Assembly (NCBI GenBank): GCA_963836905.1
Contig: CAWIKY010000004.1
Location: forward strand, 124,001 to 188,000
Reading direction: 5' to 3'
Length of the DNA: 64,000 nucleotides
Origin: CAWIKY01 sp963836905
Lineage (GTDB): Bacteria > Pseudomonadota > Alphaproteobacteria > Caulobacterales > Hyphomonadaceae
The notes under the pieces were generated by a model, which saw nothing but the letters and a program-made list of their open reading frames with translations, did not search any database and was not told the origin of the DNA. The translations under genes were made by a program, and so were the position numbers. Positions 19,366 to 28,285 of the stretch are shown piece after piece; the first letter of the stretch is position 1; every line of letters starts with the position of its first letter.

Positions 19366-19941
19366 ATGTTCATACAAACCGAAGCCACACCCAATCCGGA
19401 TACGCTGAAATTCCTGCCCGGACAGGAGGTTCTGGCCGAAGGAAGCCTTGATTTTGCAAACGTCGAAGCGGCGACGGGCTCTCCCCTCGCTAAACAGGTC
19501 TTCGACCAGCCAGGCGTTGCGCGCGTTTTTCTCGGAAGCGATTTCGTGTCTGTCTCGAAAACCGAGAGCGCCGACTGGAAACACGTCAAGCCGATGGTGC
19601 TGGCAGCAATCATGGATCATTTCATGTCCGGCCTGCCCGCCGTGGAGGATGCGGCAGCGGCTCTTGCACCCGCAGCCGATGAGCCCGTTTATGAAGGCGA
19701 AACAGCTGAAATTGTCGAAGAGATCAAGGAGCTGATCGAGACCCGCGTCCGCCCTGCCGTGGCGCAGGATGGCGGGGATATCATTTTCGACCGGTTCGAC
19801 CCGGAAACCGGTGTGGTCAGCCTGCACATGCGCGGCGCGTGCGCGGGATGCCCGTCTTCGACAATGACGTTGAAGTCAGGCATCGAGAACATGCTGCGCC
19901 ATTACGTGCCGGAAGTGACCGCCGTCGAGGCGGCGCTCTAG
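19366..19941 (+). CDS. NifU-family Fe-S scaffold/carrier protein (Nfu type)
   Basis: Iron-sulfur cluster carrier with an N-terminal Nfu domain (MFIQTEATPNPDTLKFLPG) and a C-terminal NifU-like domain holding the cluster-binding CxxC in MRGACAGCPSSTMTLK (about 155-170). The 191-residue length and this two-domain order are standard for alphaproteobacterial Nfu proteins, which resemble mitochondrial NFU1. It starts with ATG at 19366 and is followed 52 bp later by a nitroreductase-family gene. It probably helps mature respiratory or radical-SAM Fe-S proteins such as MiaB, encoded 3 kb downstream (inference). Confidence 0.94.
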   Translation: MFIQTEATPNPDTLKFLPGQEVLAEGSLDFANVEAATGSPLAKQVFDQPGVARVFLGSDFVSVSKTESADWKHVKPMVLAAIMDHFMSGLPAVEDAAAALAPAADEPVYEGETAEIVEEIKELIETRVRPAVAQDGGDIIFDRFDPETGVVSLHMRGACAGCPSSTMTLKSGIENMLRHYVPEVTAVEAAL

Positions 19942-19993
19942 CCTCTGCGCCCCTTTTCTCAAGACACCCGGACACTTTGCAGGACTTTTCTAC

Positions 19994-20596
19994 ATGACCG
20001 ATCCCGTACCCGACGCTACGCTCGACCAGATGTTTCGCGATGCGCGCACCTACAACCAGTTCAAGGACACGGACGTGCCGGAAACGCTCATCCGCTCTGT
20101 CTATGAGTTGACCAAGTTCGGACCGACCAGCGCGAATTGTTCGCCTGCGCGGTTTGTCTTCGTGCAGTCCGATGACGCGCGAAAGAAGCTCGAACCGCAT
20201 CTCGCCGAAGGTAACCGGGAGAAGACGCTCAAAGCGCCCTGGATCGTCATCATCGCCTTCGATGAAGACTTTGCCGAAAAGATCCCGGAGCTTTTCCCGC
20301 ATAACCCGGGTGCGAAAGACTGGTTCTCCGACCCGGACGTCGCTCACGAGACCGCCTTCCGGAATGGTACGCTGCAGGGCGCCTATCTTATCATGGCGGC
20401 ACGCTCGCTCGGGCTGGATTGCGGGCCGATGTCCGGTTTCGACAAGGCGGGCGTCAACAAGGCTTTCTTCTCCGGCGATGGCGATACCGGCAAGTGGAAG
20501 GCCAACTTCCTCTGCAATATCGGCTACGGCGATGCCTCGGATCTCTTTCCGCGCTCGCCACGGCTGGGCTTCGACACGGCCTGCAGGATTGTCTGA
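19994..20596 (+). CDS. Nitroreductase family protein, RutE/HadB-like malonic semialdehyde reductase
   Basis: FMN-dependent nitroreductase-fold enzyme, 200 residues. The N-terminal pattern DQMFRDARTYNQFKDTDVP and FGPTSANCSPARFVFV matches the RutE/HadB subgroup, and the GLDCGPMSGFDKAGV segment is the conserved FMN-side region. No rut operon (pyrimidine degradation) surrounds it, so malonic semialdehyde as substrate is family inference; a general quinone or nitro reductase role is possible. It ends 24 bp before tsaB. Confidence 0.85.
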   Translation: MTDPVPDATLDQMFRDARTYNQFKDTDVPETLIRSVYELTKFGPTSANCSPARFVFVQSDDARKKLEPHLAEGNREKTLKAPWIVIIAFDEDFAEKIPELFPHNPGAKDWFSDPDVAHETAFRNGTLQGAYLIMAARSLGLDCGPMSGFDKAGVNKAFFSGDGDTGKWKANFLCNIGYGDASDLFPRSPRLGFDTACRIV

Positions 20597-20620
20597 CACC
20601 GTTGAAATGGACCGGTTCGC

Positions 20621-21289
20621 GTGCTGACACTCGGCATTCATACGGCCGGGCGGGCCTGTCTGACCGGTCTGGCCAGAGGTGAGACCCTGCTGGCCGCAGC
20701 AGGCGAACCGATTGCCCGCGGGCATGAAGAACGTCTGCCCGCGCTCGTCGATGCGGCGCTGAAAGAGGCGCGCAAGACTATTGCAGACATTACACAGGTT
20801 GCGGTCTGTACCGGCCCGGGCAGCTTTACCGGCATACGTGTCGGCGTTGCCTATGCCCGCGCTCTGGGTCTGGCGCTGGATGTACCCGTCATTGGTCTGA
20901 CGAGCCTGCACGCGATTGCGGCCTCCTCAAACCTGAACACCGGACAGGCACTTCTGGGGGCAAAGCGCAGACTGCCCGAGCGTTCGGTCTGGGCACAGTC
21001 ATTCCGCGATGGACATCCCGCCGACAGACCGGTCGAACTGGGAACGACGGACCTTGCAACCCGGTTCGGCGCAGCGACAACGCTGGCCATTTCTGCTTTG
21101 GATGAAGAATTGCTCGACGACGCAGACCTTACAGGAACGCTTCTCATTGGCGGGGATGATCTCACCGGACTTCTGCTTGCGGCAGCCGGTGTGGAGGATT
21201 TAAGCGACTTCCCCCCGGTCCCCGTCTATGCCCGCGACGCCGACGCCGCCCTGCCGGGGCAGGCCAAACAGAAAGCGGGTCGTGCCTGA
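20621..21289 (+). CDS. tsaB: tRNA threonylcarbamoyladenosine biosynthesis protein TsaB
   Basis: ASKHA-fold partner of TsaD in synthesis of t6A37 on ANN-decoding tRNAs. Starts with GTG at 20621 (MLTLGIHTAGRACLTGL); the conserved TGPGSFTGIRVGVAYARAL segment (about 66-84) identifies the family. The length of 222 residues is normal. It overlaps the start of rimI by 8 bp, a common arrangement in which TsaB and an N-acetyltransferase are made together. No tsaD is in this window. Confidence 0.93.
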   Translation: MLTLGIHTAGRACLTGLARGETLLAAAGEPIARGHEERLPALVDAALKEARKTIADITQVAVCTGPGSFTGIRVGVAYARALGLALDVPVIGLTSLHAIAASSNLNTGQALLGAKRRLPERSVWAQSFRDGHPADRPVELGTTDLATRFGAATTLAISALDEELLDDADLTGTLLIGGDDLTGLLLAAAGVEDLSDFPPVPVYARDADAALPGQAKQKAGRA

Positions 21290-21740
21290 CATCTTCCGCC
21301 TCGACACCTCTGATGCCGACGCGCTCGCCCGTCTGCACGGGCAATGTTTCGTCGACGGATGGAGCGCCGATACCTTCCGGCAGGGGTTGGCGGACGGCGC
21401 GGTCATGCTCGGCGTTGTCGACGAGGGCGCGGCGACCCGAAAATTACTGGCGTTCGTGCACGTCAAACCGGTCGCGGACGAAGCGGAAATCCTGACCCTC
21501 GCAACCGATCCCACCTTTCGCAAACAGGGTCTGGCACGCGCAGTGATGGACCGGTTGCTGGCGGTGGCGCAAGCGCAAGGCTGGTCGCGTATTCTGCTTG
21601 ATGTGGCAGCCGACAACACCGCCGCACTCGCGCTCTATACCGGTCTGGACTTTCGCGAAGATGGCCGGCGCGCAGGCTACTACACCACCGGACGCGAAAC
21701 CCCCTGCGACGCAATCTTGATGTCATGGCGGGCTTGGTAG
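21282..21740 (+). CDS. rimI: GNAT N-acetyltransferase, RimI-like
   Basis: Acetyl-CoA-dependent N-acetyltransferase of about 152 residues from the GTG at 21282, which overlaps the tsaB stop codon; a longer reading from 21228 would sit inside tsaB. The GNAT core is visible: AEILTLATDPTFRKQGLARA (beta4 and the acetyl-CoA pyrophosphate loop, Q/R-x-x-G-x-A type) and LDVAADNTAALALYTGLDF (motif B with NxxAxxLY). Position after tsaB supports RimI (N-acetylation of ribosomal protein S18). It is followed 73 bp downstream by fur. Confidence 0.88.
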   Translation: MPDIFRLDTSDADALARLHGQCFVDGWSADTFRQGLADGAVMLGVVDEGAATRKLLAFVHVKPVADEAEILTLATDPTFRKQGLARAVMDRLLAVAQAQGWSRILLDVAADNTAALALYTGLDFREDGRRAGYYTTGRETPCDAILMSWRAW

Positions 21741-21813
21741 GCGGATCCGGGGCCTCAAAATCTGGACACAGGCGTGGCAAGGGCGCATATCCTGATGGTA
21801 GAAGGATGATGCC

Positions 21814-22236
21814 ATGAGCCGACTGGAAAAACTCTGTCAGGAATCTGGATTGCGGCTGACCGAACAGCGCCGCGTCATTGCCCGCGTGCTGTCGGATGCA
21901 GACGATCATCCCGACGCCGAGGAACTGCACAAACGCGCTGTTGCCATTGATCGCAACATCTCGCTGGCAACTGTCTATCGCACCGTGAAACTGTTCGAGG
22001 AATCCGGCATTATCGAGCGCCATGACTTCCGCGACGGACGCGCCCGGTTCGAGGAAGCCACCGACGACCATCACGACCATCTCATCGACATCAAAAGCGG
22101 CGATGTCGTCGAGTTTGCGAACGATCAGCTGGAAGCGCTCCAGGTCGAGATCGCACGCAAGCTGGGCTACAGGCTTGTCGATCACCGCATGGAGCTTTAT
22201 GGCGTGCCGCTCGACGAGACCGACGCTGAAAGCTGA
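21814..22236 (+). CDS. fur: Ferric-uptake-regulator family repressor
   Basis: Winged-helix metalloregulator, 140 residues. The DNA-recognition helix region SLATVYRTVKLFEESGII (about 50-67) is clear, and the metal-site motif DDHHDHLIDIKSGDVVEF (about 84-101) is intact. The C-terminal CxxC pair found in many Fur proteins is absent; the only Cys is residue 8. That is common in alphaproteobacterial Fur/Mur proteins, so iron versus manganese sensing cannot be settled from sequence. It lies between rimI and miaB in the usual alphaproteobacterial order, with 3 bp before the miaB start. Confidence 0.93.
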   Translation: MSRLEKLCQESGLRLTEQRRVIARVLSDADDHPDAEELHKRAVAIDRNISLATVYRTVKLFEESGIIERHDFRDGRARFEEATDDHHDHLIDIKSGDVVEFANDQLEALQVEIARKLGYRLVDHRMELYGVPLDETDAES

Positions 22237-22239
22237 TAC

Positions 22240-23626
22240 GTGACCAATACGAGCAGGCCCGCAAAACGCCTCTTCATCAAGACCTACGGGTGCCAGATGA
22301 ACGTCTATGATTCCGAACGGATGAAAGACGTGCTGGCACCGCTCGGCTATGTCAGCACCGACGAGATGGCCGGAGCCGATCTGGTTCTGCTCAACACCTG
22401 CCATATCCGCGAAAAGGCAAGCGAGAAGGTGTTCTCCGAGCTCGGCCGCATCAAGAAGCTGAAAGAAGCTTCCGGCGGGCGCATGACGGTGGGGGTTACC
22501 GGGTGCGTGGCGCAGGCCGAAGGGGCCGAAATCCAGCGCCGCCAACCGGCCGTGGATCTTGTTCTGGGCCCGCAATCCTACCACAAGCTTCCCGAACTCA
22601 TCGCGCGCGTGCATCGCCAGACCGGCGAGACGCTGGAGACCGACTTCGCGGTCGAGGAAAAGTTTGACGCGCTGCCGGTGGAGCGCGGCGTGGACGGGCC
22701 TTCGGCGTTTCTCTCGATACAGGAAGGCTGCGACAAGTTCTGCACTTTCTGCGTGGTGCCTTACACGCGCGGCGCGGAGTTTTCGCGCCCGGTCGAACGC
22801 AATCGTCGCCGAGGCCCGCGGGCTCGTACAGAAAGGTGTGCGTGAGATCAATTTGCTGGGTCAGAACGTCAATGCCTGGCATGGCGCTGCCCCCAAGGCG
22901 GACCCGGGAACCGATTGGGGTCTGGGACGTCTGATCCGTCATCTGGCGAAGATCGACGGGCTGGAGCGTATTCGCTTCACCACCTCGCATCCGCGCGACA
23001 TGGACGAGGACCTGATCTCTGCCTTTGCGGATGTGCCCAAATTGATGCCGTATCTGCATCTGCCGGTACAGTCCGGGTCAGACCGCGTTCTGAAGGCCAT
23101 GAACCGGGGTCATACCGCGCAAGCCTATCTGGACATTCTGGCGCAAGTTCGTGCAGCGCGTCCGGGCCTCGCAATCACCTCCGATTTCATCGTCGGGTTT
23201 CCCGGTGAGACCGATGCCGACTTCGACGCCACCATGGAACTGGTGGAAACCGTCGATTTCGCGATGGCCTTTTCCTTCAAGTATTCGCGCCGTCCGGGAA
23301 CCCCTGCCTCCGACATGTTCGGGCAGGTGGACGAAGCGGTGAAGGACGAACGCCTGCAACGGCTGCAGGATCTCCTGAAAGACCAGCAGACAGCTTTCAA
23401 CACGCGCCAGATCGGCCAGCGTCTTCCGGTTCTCGTCGCCGGCCCGGCCCGATTGCCTGGCCAGATGGCCGGTCGCTCACCCTATCTTCAGGCCGTTCAC
23501 TTCGATGATGCCCGCGCTGCTGACAGCCATTGCAAGGTCGGCGATATCGTCACGCTGGACATGACAGATGCCACAATGAGTTCTCTGACAGGGGCGCTGC
23601 CGAGCCGCGCCATGGCGACCGCTTGA
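22240..23626 (+). CDS. miaB: tRNA-2-methylthio-N6-dimethylallyladenosine synthase, frameshifted near 22795
   Basis: Radical-SAM methylthiotransferase that makes ms2i6A37 on tRNAs. Starts with GTG 22240. The N-terminal UPF0004 domain has FIKTYGCQMN with later NTCHIREKA and GVTGCVAQ, the three auxiliary-cluster cysteines. The radical SAM motif is CDKFCTFC (about 163-170). After PYTRGAEFSRPV the frame shifts: removing one base near 22792-22796 gives NAIVAEARGLVQKGVREI and continues through the TRAM end. The 1387-bp span is one over a multiple of three. Repaired length is about 461 residues, as expected. A sequence indel is the simplest cause. Confidence 0.93.
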
Positions 23627-24600
23627 GTCTGCGTCCGCAATCTCCCCGTGCCCCGATCAGCCGCATTTTTGCGATTGCCGATGCCGAGCAGCTGCGCGCG
23701 GTCTGCGGCCCGCATCACGCCAATCTGCAACGTCTGGAAGACCGGTTCGAGGATTATTCCCTGCGCGCGGACAGTCAGGGCGGCGGCATTACCCTTTTCG
23801 GTGAGGCGGGCGGTGTCGCCCTCGCTGAAGCCGCGCTCGGTATCTACCAGAACCGGCTAAGGTCCGGAGGCGAACCGGGCGGCGAAGCATTCAACGAGGC
23901 AATAAACGCAGCTTTGGCGACAGGCTCGAAGGTTGCGGTCAATCTGCGCGGTCTGAAAAAGCCGGTCCATGCGCAGACCGCTGGTCAGACCGCCTACCTT
24001 TCGGCGCTTCTCGACAAGGACACAGGGCTGGTCTTCGGAACCGGACCGGCCGGCACCGGCAAGACCTATCTCGCAGTGGCTGTGGGGGCATCCGAACTTG
24101 CGACCGGCACCCGCGAGCGGCTGATCGTGGCCCGCCCTGCGGTCGAGGCTGGTGAGAAGCTCGGCTTTTTGCCAGGCGACCTTGAGGAGAAGGTCGACCC
24201 ATACATGCTGCCCATCTGGGATGCCCTTCGCGAGTTTCTCGGGCAGGAACAGATGGACCGCCGCCGTGAACGCGGCGAGATCGAGGTGGCTCCGCTGGCC
24301 TTCATGCGCGGACGGACGCTGAAAAACGCATTTGTCATCGTCGACGAAGCGCAAAATGCGACGATCCCGCAGATGAAGATGCTGCTCACACGGCTGGGAC
24401 GCGGCTCGCGTATGGTGGTGACCGGCGACCCGTCGCAAGTCGATCTGCCACGCGGAAACCCGTCCGGTCTTGCCCATGCCTTGCGCATCCTTCAGGGCGT
24501 CGAGGGCGTCGCCCAGATGCCGCTGACCCGGGCGGATGTTGTGCGCCATGCGCTGGTGGCACGAATCGTCGAAGCCTATGAGGCGCATGGCGATGACTGA
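23623..24600 (+). CDS. phoH: PhoH-family ATPase
   Basis: P-loop NTPase of the PhoH/YbeZ family, about 325 residues. The Walker A motif GTGPAGTGKTYLA (about 143-155) and Walker B region NAFVIVDEAQNAT are clear, with TGDPSQVDLP after it. The TTG at 23623 overlaps the miaB stop (TTGA) and gives the expected N-terminus LRPQSPRAPIS; an in-frame upstream start at 23530 would lie inside miaB. YbeZ and the endonuclease YbeY act together in ribosome maturation, and ybeY overlaps its stop here. Confidence 0.94.
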   Translation: MSLRPQSPRAPISRIFAIADAEQLRAVCGPHHANLQRLEDRFEDYSLRADSQGGGITLFGEAGGVALAEAALGIYQNRLRSGGEPGGEAFNEAINAALATGSKVAVNLRGLKKPVHAQTAGQTAYLSALLDKDTGLVFGTGPAGTGKTYLAVAVGASELATGTRERLIVARPAVEAGEKLGFLPGDLEEKVDPYMLPIWDALREFLGQEQMDRRRERGEIEVAPLAFMRGRTLKNAFVIVDEAQNATIPQMKMLLTRLGRGSRMVVTGDPSQVDLPRGNPSGLAHALRILQGVEGVAQMPLTRADVVRHALVARIVEAYEAHGDD

Positions 24601-25090
24601 GGCGGTCGATCAGAGGCACGCTTCCCCGGCAAGCGATGCGGCAGCGGCAGATATCCGCATTGAAGATGACATCTGGGCCGCAGTCCCGAATGTGGATGCG
24701 AACATCGCACGTGCGCTGGCGGCGGCGTTCAAACGGTGTGGCGGCGGGTCGGTCGATGTGCTGTTGACCGGCGATGAAGAAATGCGGCACCTGAACCGGG
24801 ACTGGCGCGGCAAGGACAAGGCCACGGATGTCCTTTCCTTTCCCGCAGACGAGCCGTGCAGCGACTCTTCTTTGCCTTTTGTCGGCGATATCGCCATTGG
24901 CTATGGCGTGGCGCGCCGGGATGCGGACGCCAAAGGCCTCGGCATGGACGCCCATGTTTCGCACCTTTTCGTGCACGGCTATCTGCATCTTCTCGGCCAC
25001 GACCACGAAGAAGATGAGGATGCCGAAAGAATGGAAGCACTCGAGCGCGACATTCTTCGCGATCTCGGCTATGGCGATCCCTATATCTGA
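24593..25090 (+). CDS. ybeY: rRNA maturation endoribonuclease YbeY
   Basis: Zinc-dependent endoribonuclease for 16S rRNA 3'-end maturation and ribosome quality control. The metal site HGYLHLLGHDH, with three His ligands, is at about residue 130-140 of a 165-residue protein, preceded by LNRDWRGKDKATDVLSFP. Starts are possible at 24587 and 24593; the ATG at 24593 overlaps the phoH stop and has GAGG about ten bases upstream. It belongs to the miaB-phoH-ybeY-corC-lnt run. Confidence 0.95.
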   Translation: MTEAVDQRHASPASDAAAADIRIEDDIWAAVPNVDANIARALAAAFKRCGGGSVDVLLTGDEEMRHLNRDWRGKDKATDVLSFPADEPCSDSSLPFVGDIAIGYGVARRDADAKGLGMDAHVSHLFVHGYLHLLGHDHEEDEDAERMEALERDILRDLGYGDPYI

Positions 25091-25122
25091 TCCTGCAACA
25101 TCCTGAAGGAGCGTGTCCTCTC

Positions 25123-26046
25123 TTGGACCCTGAGCAACCCCTTAGAAAACCGCGTCTTCTCGAGCGGCTAACCTCCGCGTTTCCTTCGCGGCGCAATGGC
25201 CGGTCTGGCGAGACAGACCCGTCAGCCACCTCTACGCCAACCCCGTCCACCTCGCCAGCAGAAATCCGCCTGCGCATTTCCGAGTTCGAGGCCGCGCGCG
25301 TTTTCGATGTTATGATCCCGCGTGCGGGTATCGTAGCCATCGAGGAATCGACACCGTTGCCCGAGCTCATCCGCATTTTCGGCGAGGGCTCGCATTCGCG
25401 CCTGCCGGTCTATCGCGAAACCCTCGATGATCCGGTAGGTCTTGTACATATCAAGGACGTGATCGGTCTGATTGCCACCCGTGCCTCGCAGGCCGAAGAA
25501 GAAGACCCGGTTCCGCTGAAACGTCTGCGCCGCGACATTCTCTATGTGCCACCCTCAATGCGGCTGGCCGACCTGATGGTGAAAATGCAGGCCACCCGTA
25601 TTCATCTGGCTCTGGTCGTTGATGAATACGGAGGTACGGACGGGCTCGTCTCGCTCGAGGATCTGGTGGAGCAGATCGTCGGTGAGATCGAGGACGAGCA
25701 TGACAGCGACGACCCCGGTATATTGAAACGCGGCCGCGGCACGTGGGATGTCGACGCGCGCATCGAGATCGACGACTTCGCCGACGAGTCCGGTCTCGAC
25801 ATGAGCCTGCCGGATTATGAGGACGATATCGATACGCTCGGCGGTGTGGTGGTCGCCCTCGCAGGCCGGGTACCGCAACGCGGGGAGATCATCGGCCACC
25901 CCAACGAGACCGAGATGGAGATTCTCGATGGCGATACCCGCCGGGTGAAACGCCTGCGCCTGCGGGTGCCGGCTGCACTTTTGCCGGAGCAAGCCCCGGC
26001 TGAACGCGCTGCCGAAGCGGCTGCCGAGGCCGATCACCCCGAATGA
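25123..26046 (+). CDS. CorC/HlyC-family CBS-domain protein (YbeX)
   Basis: A 307-residue cytosolic protein. The N-terminus contains FDVMIPRAGIVAIEE (start of the first CBS domain, about 63-77), a second CBS domain around LAKVKMQATRIHLALVVDEYGGTDG in the sense of residues 147-170, and a C-terminal CorC/HlyC domain (about 220-285, with GGVVVALAGRVPQRGE). It starts with TTG at 25123, with AAGGAG 12 bp upstream. E. coli YbeX is linked to Mg/Co efflux and to ribosome metabolism; the ybeZ-ybeY-ybeX-lnt order is kept here. Its stop overlaps the lnt start (ATGA). Confidence 0.9.
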   Translation: MDPEQPLRKPRLLERLTSAFPSRRNGRSGETDPSATSTPTPSTSPAEIRLRISEFEAARVFDVMIPRAGIVAIEESTPLPELIRIFGEGSHSRLPVYRETLDDPVGLVHIKDVIGLIATRASQAEEEDPVPLKRLRRDILYVPPSMRLADLMVKMQATRIHLALVVDEYGGTDGLVSLEDLVEQIVGEIEDEHDSDDPGILKRGRGTWDVDARIEIDDFADESGLDMSLPDYEDDIDTLGGVVVALAGRVPQRGEIIGHPNETEMEILDGDTRRVKRLRLRVPAALLPEQAPAERAAEAAAEADHPE

Positions 26047-27674
26047 GCGGCGTGGCGAGAATGCCCGGACTGGCGCGTCTGCACGCACGCATCTGCCGCC
26101 TTCACGGCATAGCGGCGCTGGCAGTGGCAGCCGGGCTGGGCATAGTCAGCAATCTGGCCTTTGCACCGTTTCACGCCTGGCCTGTCATTCTTGTGACATT
26201 CCCGCTGCTGGTCTGGCTGCTCGACGGAGCAAAGCGGCAGGCAAAATGGCGAAAAGCCGCGTTTGCGAGATGCTGGGCGTTCGGGTTCGGCTTCTTTCTG
26301 ATCGGATTGCACTGGACGGCCTTTCCGTTTCTCGTCGACCCGGCAAGGCATGCAATATTTCTCTGGATGCCGTTGATACTCCTGCCCGGTGGGCTGGCGC
26401 TCATATTCGGTCTGGCAGGTCTGGTCGCGGCGCACCTCTGGTCTGAGACACCGGGCCGGGTGCTTATCCTTGCGGCGGCGCTGTCTCTGGCAGAATGGCT
26501 GCGCGGAACGCTCTTTGGCGGGTTTCCCTGGAACTGGCTGGGCACGGCCTGGCCGCCCGGTTCGCCGGTCTCCCAACTGGCGGCCGTCTTTGGAATCTGG
26601 GGCCTGACCGTGGTGACCCTTGTGCTGGCTTGCGCACCCGCTGCTCTGGCGGACGGACGCAAGTCGGACCGGACGCTGCCGCGCCTTGCCCCTTTGCTGG
26701 CGTCAGTCATCGTCTTTGCCGGGGGTTGGGCCTGGGGGGCGGACCGTATTACCCGTCCGCCCGCCCCGACCGCAGTCAGCGCGCGGCTTGTTGATATCGG
26801 CATCCCGCAAGCGGACAAATGGTTGCCGGAGAACGGAGCCAGGACCCTGCAACGTTTTCTGGAGCTTACCGGTCCGGACAGTGAAACAGCGCCGCAGATC
26901 GTCGTCTGGCCTGAGTCAGCGTTACCGGTTGCCCTCCTTCAAATGCCGGACGTGCTCGATATCATAACCGAACGTCTGGGCAATCGCGTCCTGGTTACCG
27001 GTACGGTCCGTATCGATGCCTATGCCGAAGACGACCCGCTGTATTACAACTCGCTTGCGGTTCTGGATGAAAATAGCGGGCGAAGCGGACCGCTGGCCAT
27101 CTATGACAAGAACCGGCTGGTACCGTTCGGCGAACTGGCAGCGGCGCGGATCATTCCATTCGGCGAGCGGTTCAGCGCCCTGCTGCCCGGCGCATTGCAA
27201 CAAATGGCCAAGGCCGGGTTCGAGGTCGGTCCGCCACCGACACCGATTGCGCTCCCGTCAGGCCTGAAGATCCTTCCGCTGATCTGCTACGAGGCGCTCT
27301 TTCCGGAACTGGTACGACGCGCCCGCACGGACGCTGATGTGCTCGTGAACATCTCGACCGATGCATGGTTCGGTGTCGGCGTTGGCCCGCAACAGCATTA
27401 TGCCCAGGCCCGCTACAGGGCTATCGAGACCGGTCGGCCACTTCTGCGTGCGGCAAGTCTGGGTGAGACTGCAATCGTGGATGCTTTCGGTTTAGAAGCT
27501 GCCGGAGGTATCCGCTCGGTGGATGCCTATGGCTGGCAAGGGATCGTAGTCGACGGGACAATCCCCGGAAAAGGGAAAAATACAATCTATAGTAGAATAG
27601 GCGACTGGTTCGCATTTATTCTGTGCGGTTTGCTAATAATTAGCGGCTTGTATCTAGCTCGTATCTGGCGTTGA
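26043..27674 (+). CDS. lnt: Apolipoprotein N-acyltransferase
   Basis: Inner-membrane enzyme that N-acylates the lipid-modified Cys of lipoproteins. 543 residues, with about six N-terminal membrane segments, a nitrilase-like periplasmic domain, and a final C-terminal segment. The catalytic triad is visible: Glu in VVWPESALP, Lys in YDKNRLVPFGE, Cys in LICYEALFPEL. The ATG overlaps the corC stop (ATGA), so it is translationally coupled. Lipoprotein substrates encoded in this window include the PCuAC, DUF3576 and LptE proteins. Confidence 0.96.
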   Translation: MSGVARMPGLARLHARICRLHGIAALAVAAGLGIVSNLAFAPFHAWPVILVTFPLLVWLLDGAKRQAKWRKAAFARCWAFGFGFFLIGLHWTAFPFLVDPARHAIFLWMPLILLPGGLALIFGLAGLVAAHLWSETPGRVLILAAALSLAEWLRGTLFGGFPWNWLGTAWPPGSPVSQLAAVFGIWGLTVVTLVLACAPAALADGRKSDRTLPRLAPLLASVIVFAGGWAWGADRITRPPAPTAVSARLVDIGIPQADKWLPENGARTLQRFLELTGPDSETAPQIVVWPESALPVALLQMPDVLDIITERLGNRVLVTGTVRIDAYAEDDPLYYNSLAVLDENSGRSGPLAIYDKNRLVPFGELAAARIIPFGERFSALLPGALQQMAKAGFEVGPPPTPIALPSGLKILPLICYEALFPELVRRARTDADVLVNISTDAWFGVGVGPQQHYAQARYRAIETGRPLLRAASLGETAIVDAFGLEAAGGIRSVDAYGWQGIVVDGTIPGKGKNTIYSRIGDWFAFILCGLLIISGLYLARIWR

Positions 27675-27683
27675 CTTGAAATT

Positions 27684-27712
27684 ACAACTGGCTGTTCACA
27701 GTTGTGAGTTGT
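27684..27712. promoter_or_regulatory. Dyad upstream of XRE regulator, possible operator
   Basis: A perfect 7-bp inverted repeat, ACAACTG at 27684-27690 and CAGTTGT at 27699-27705, with an 8-bp spacer, plus a further direct half-site AGTTGT at 27707-27712. It lies in the 60-bp gap between the lnt stop and the ATG of the XRE-family gene, where an autoregulatory operator would be expected. A TTGACT hexamer at 27671-27676 could be a -35 box; I see no good -10. Confidence 0.4.
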
Positions 27713-27734
27713 TAGATACGAGTGATTTAAGACC

Positions 27735-28193
27735 ATGACCGACGCAAAACTCCCAAATATGATCGACAAGCATGTTGGCCGCCGCATTCGCTGGCGCCGC
27801 CGCGAAGTCAAGTTGAGTCAGGAAAAGCTGGGCGACATGCTTGGCCTTACGTTTCAACAGGTCCAGAAATACGAAAAAGGTGTGAACCGGATTTCAGCCG
27901 GACGTTTGTTCGACGTCGCCAAGGTTCTGGATGTCGGGATCAACTATTTCTATCAGGGCGCAGAAGAGGTCAGCGATCTGGTTTCTGCGGGACTGGCCGA
28001 AGACGGTGATGACAGCGCACTGGCCGGAATGATCGATGCCGATGCCATTGATCTGGTCACGGCCTTTCAGAGCATTCCAGACCCGCGCTTGCGCAAATCG
28101 CTGCTGGAAGCTGTACGCGCTTCAGCTGAATCCTATAGCCGGAACATGGCTTTCCGCGCCGAGGACCACGCGCTTGAGGAAGAAGACGCCTGA
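27735..28193 (+). CDS. XRE-family (Cro/CI-type) transcriptional regulator
   Basis: A 152-residue protein with an N-terminal HTH_3 domain (about 12-66): VGRRIRWRRREVKLSQEKLGD then LTFQQVQKYEKGVNRI, the recognition helix. The C-terminal half is acidic and helical. This short XRE type with the sequence IDKHVGRRIRWRR is widespread in alphaproteobacteria directly after lnt, usually with metK beyond it. metK is absent here, so the synteny block ends at this gene and accessory DNA begins. The dyad just upstream may be its operator. Confidence 0.9.
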   Translation: MTDAKLPNMIDKHVGRRIRWRRREVKLSQEKLGDMLGLTFQQVQKYEKGVNRISAGRLFDVAKVLDVGINYFYQGAEEVSDLVSAGLAEDGDDSALAGMIDADAIDLVTAFQSIPDPRLRKSLLEAVRASAESYSRNMAFRAEDHALEEEDA

Positions 28194-28238
28194 TCTGATC
28201 AGGTCATCACGCCTTTTTAGAGAAGCGGTTTCCCGCTT
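28190..28238. terminator. Weak hairpin region between convergent genes
   Basis: Lies between the ends of the XRE gene and the convergent CHAT gene. It contains CCTGATC-T-GATCAGG (about 28189-28203), a T-run (28213-28217), then a second hairpin AAGCGG / CCGCTT at 28223-28238. The T-run is about 10 bp from the first stem, so a classical intrinsic terminator is doubtful; the location is the main argument. Confidence 0.3.
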
Positions 28239-28285
28239 ACCTTAATCCATGACGTCCCCGGACCGACGGATTTCTTGCGCCGCCG

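Noticed and set aside
21463..22851. 462-residue minus-strand open frame across rimI, fur and miaB
   Set aside because: Antisense to three well-identified genes; composition is that of a shadow frame.
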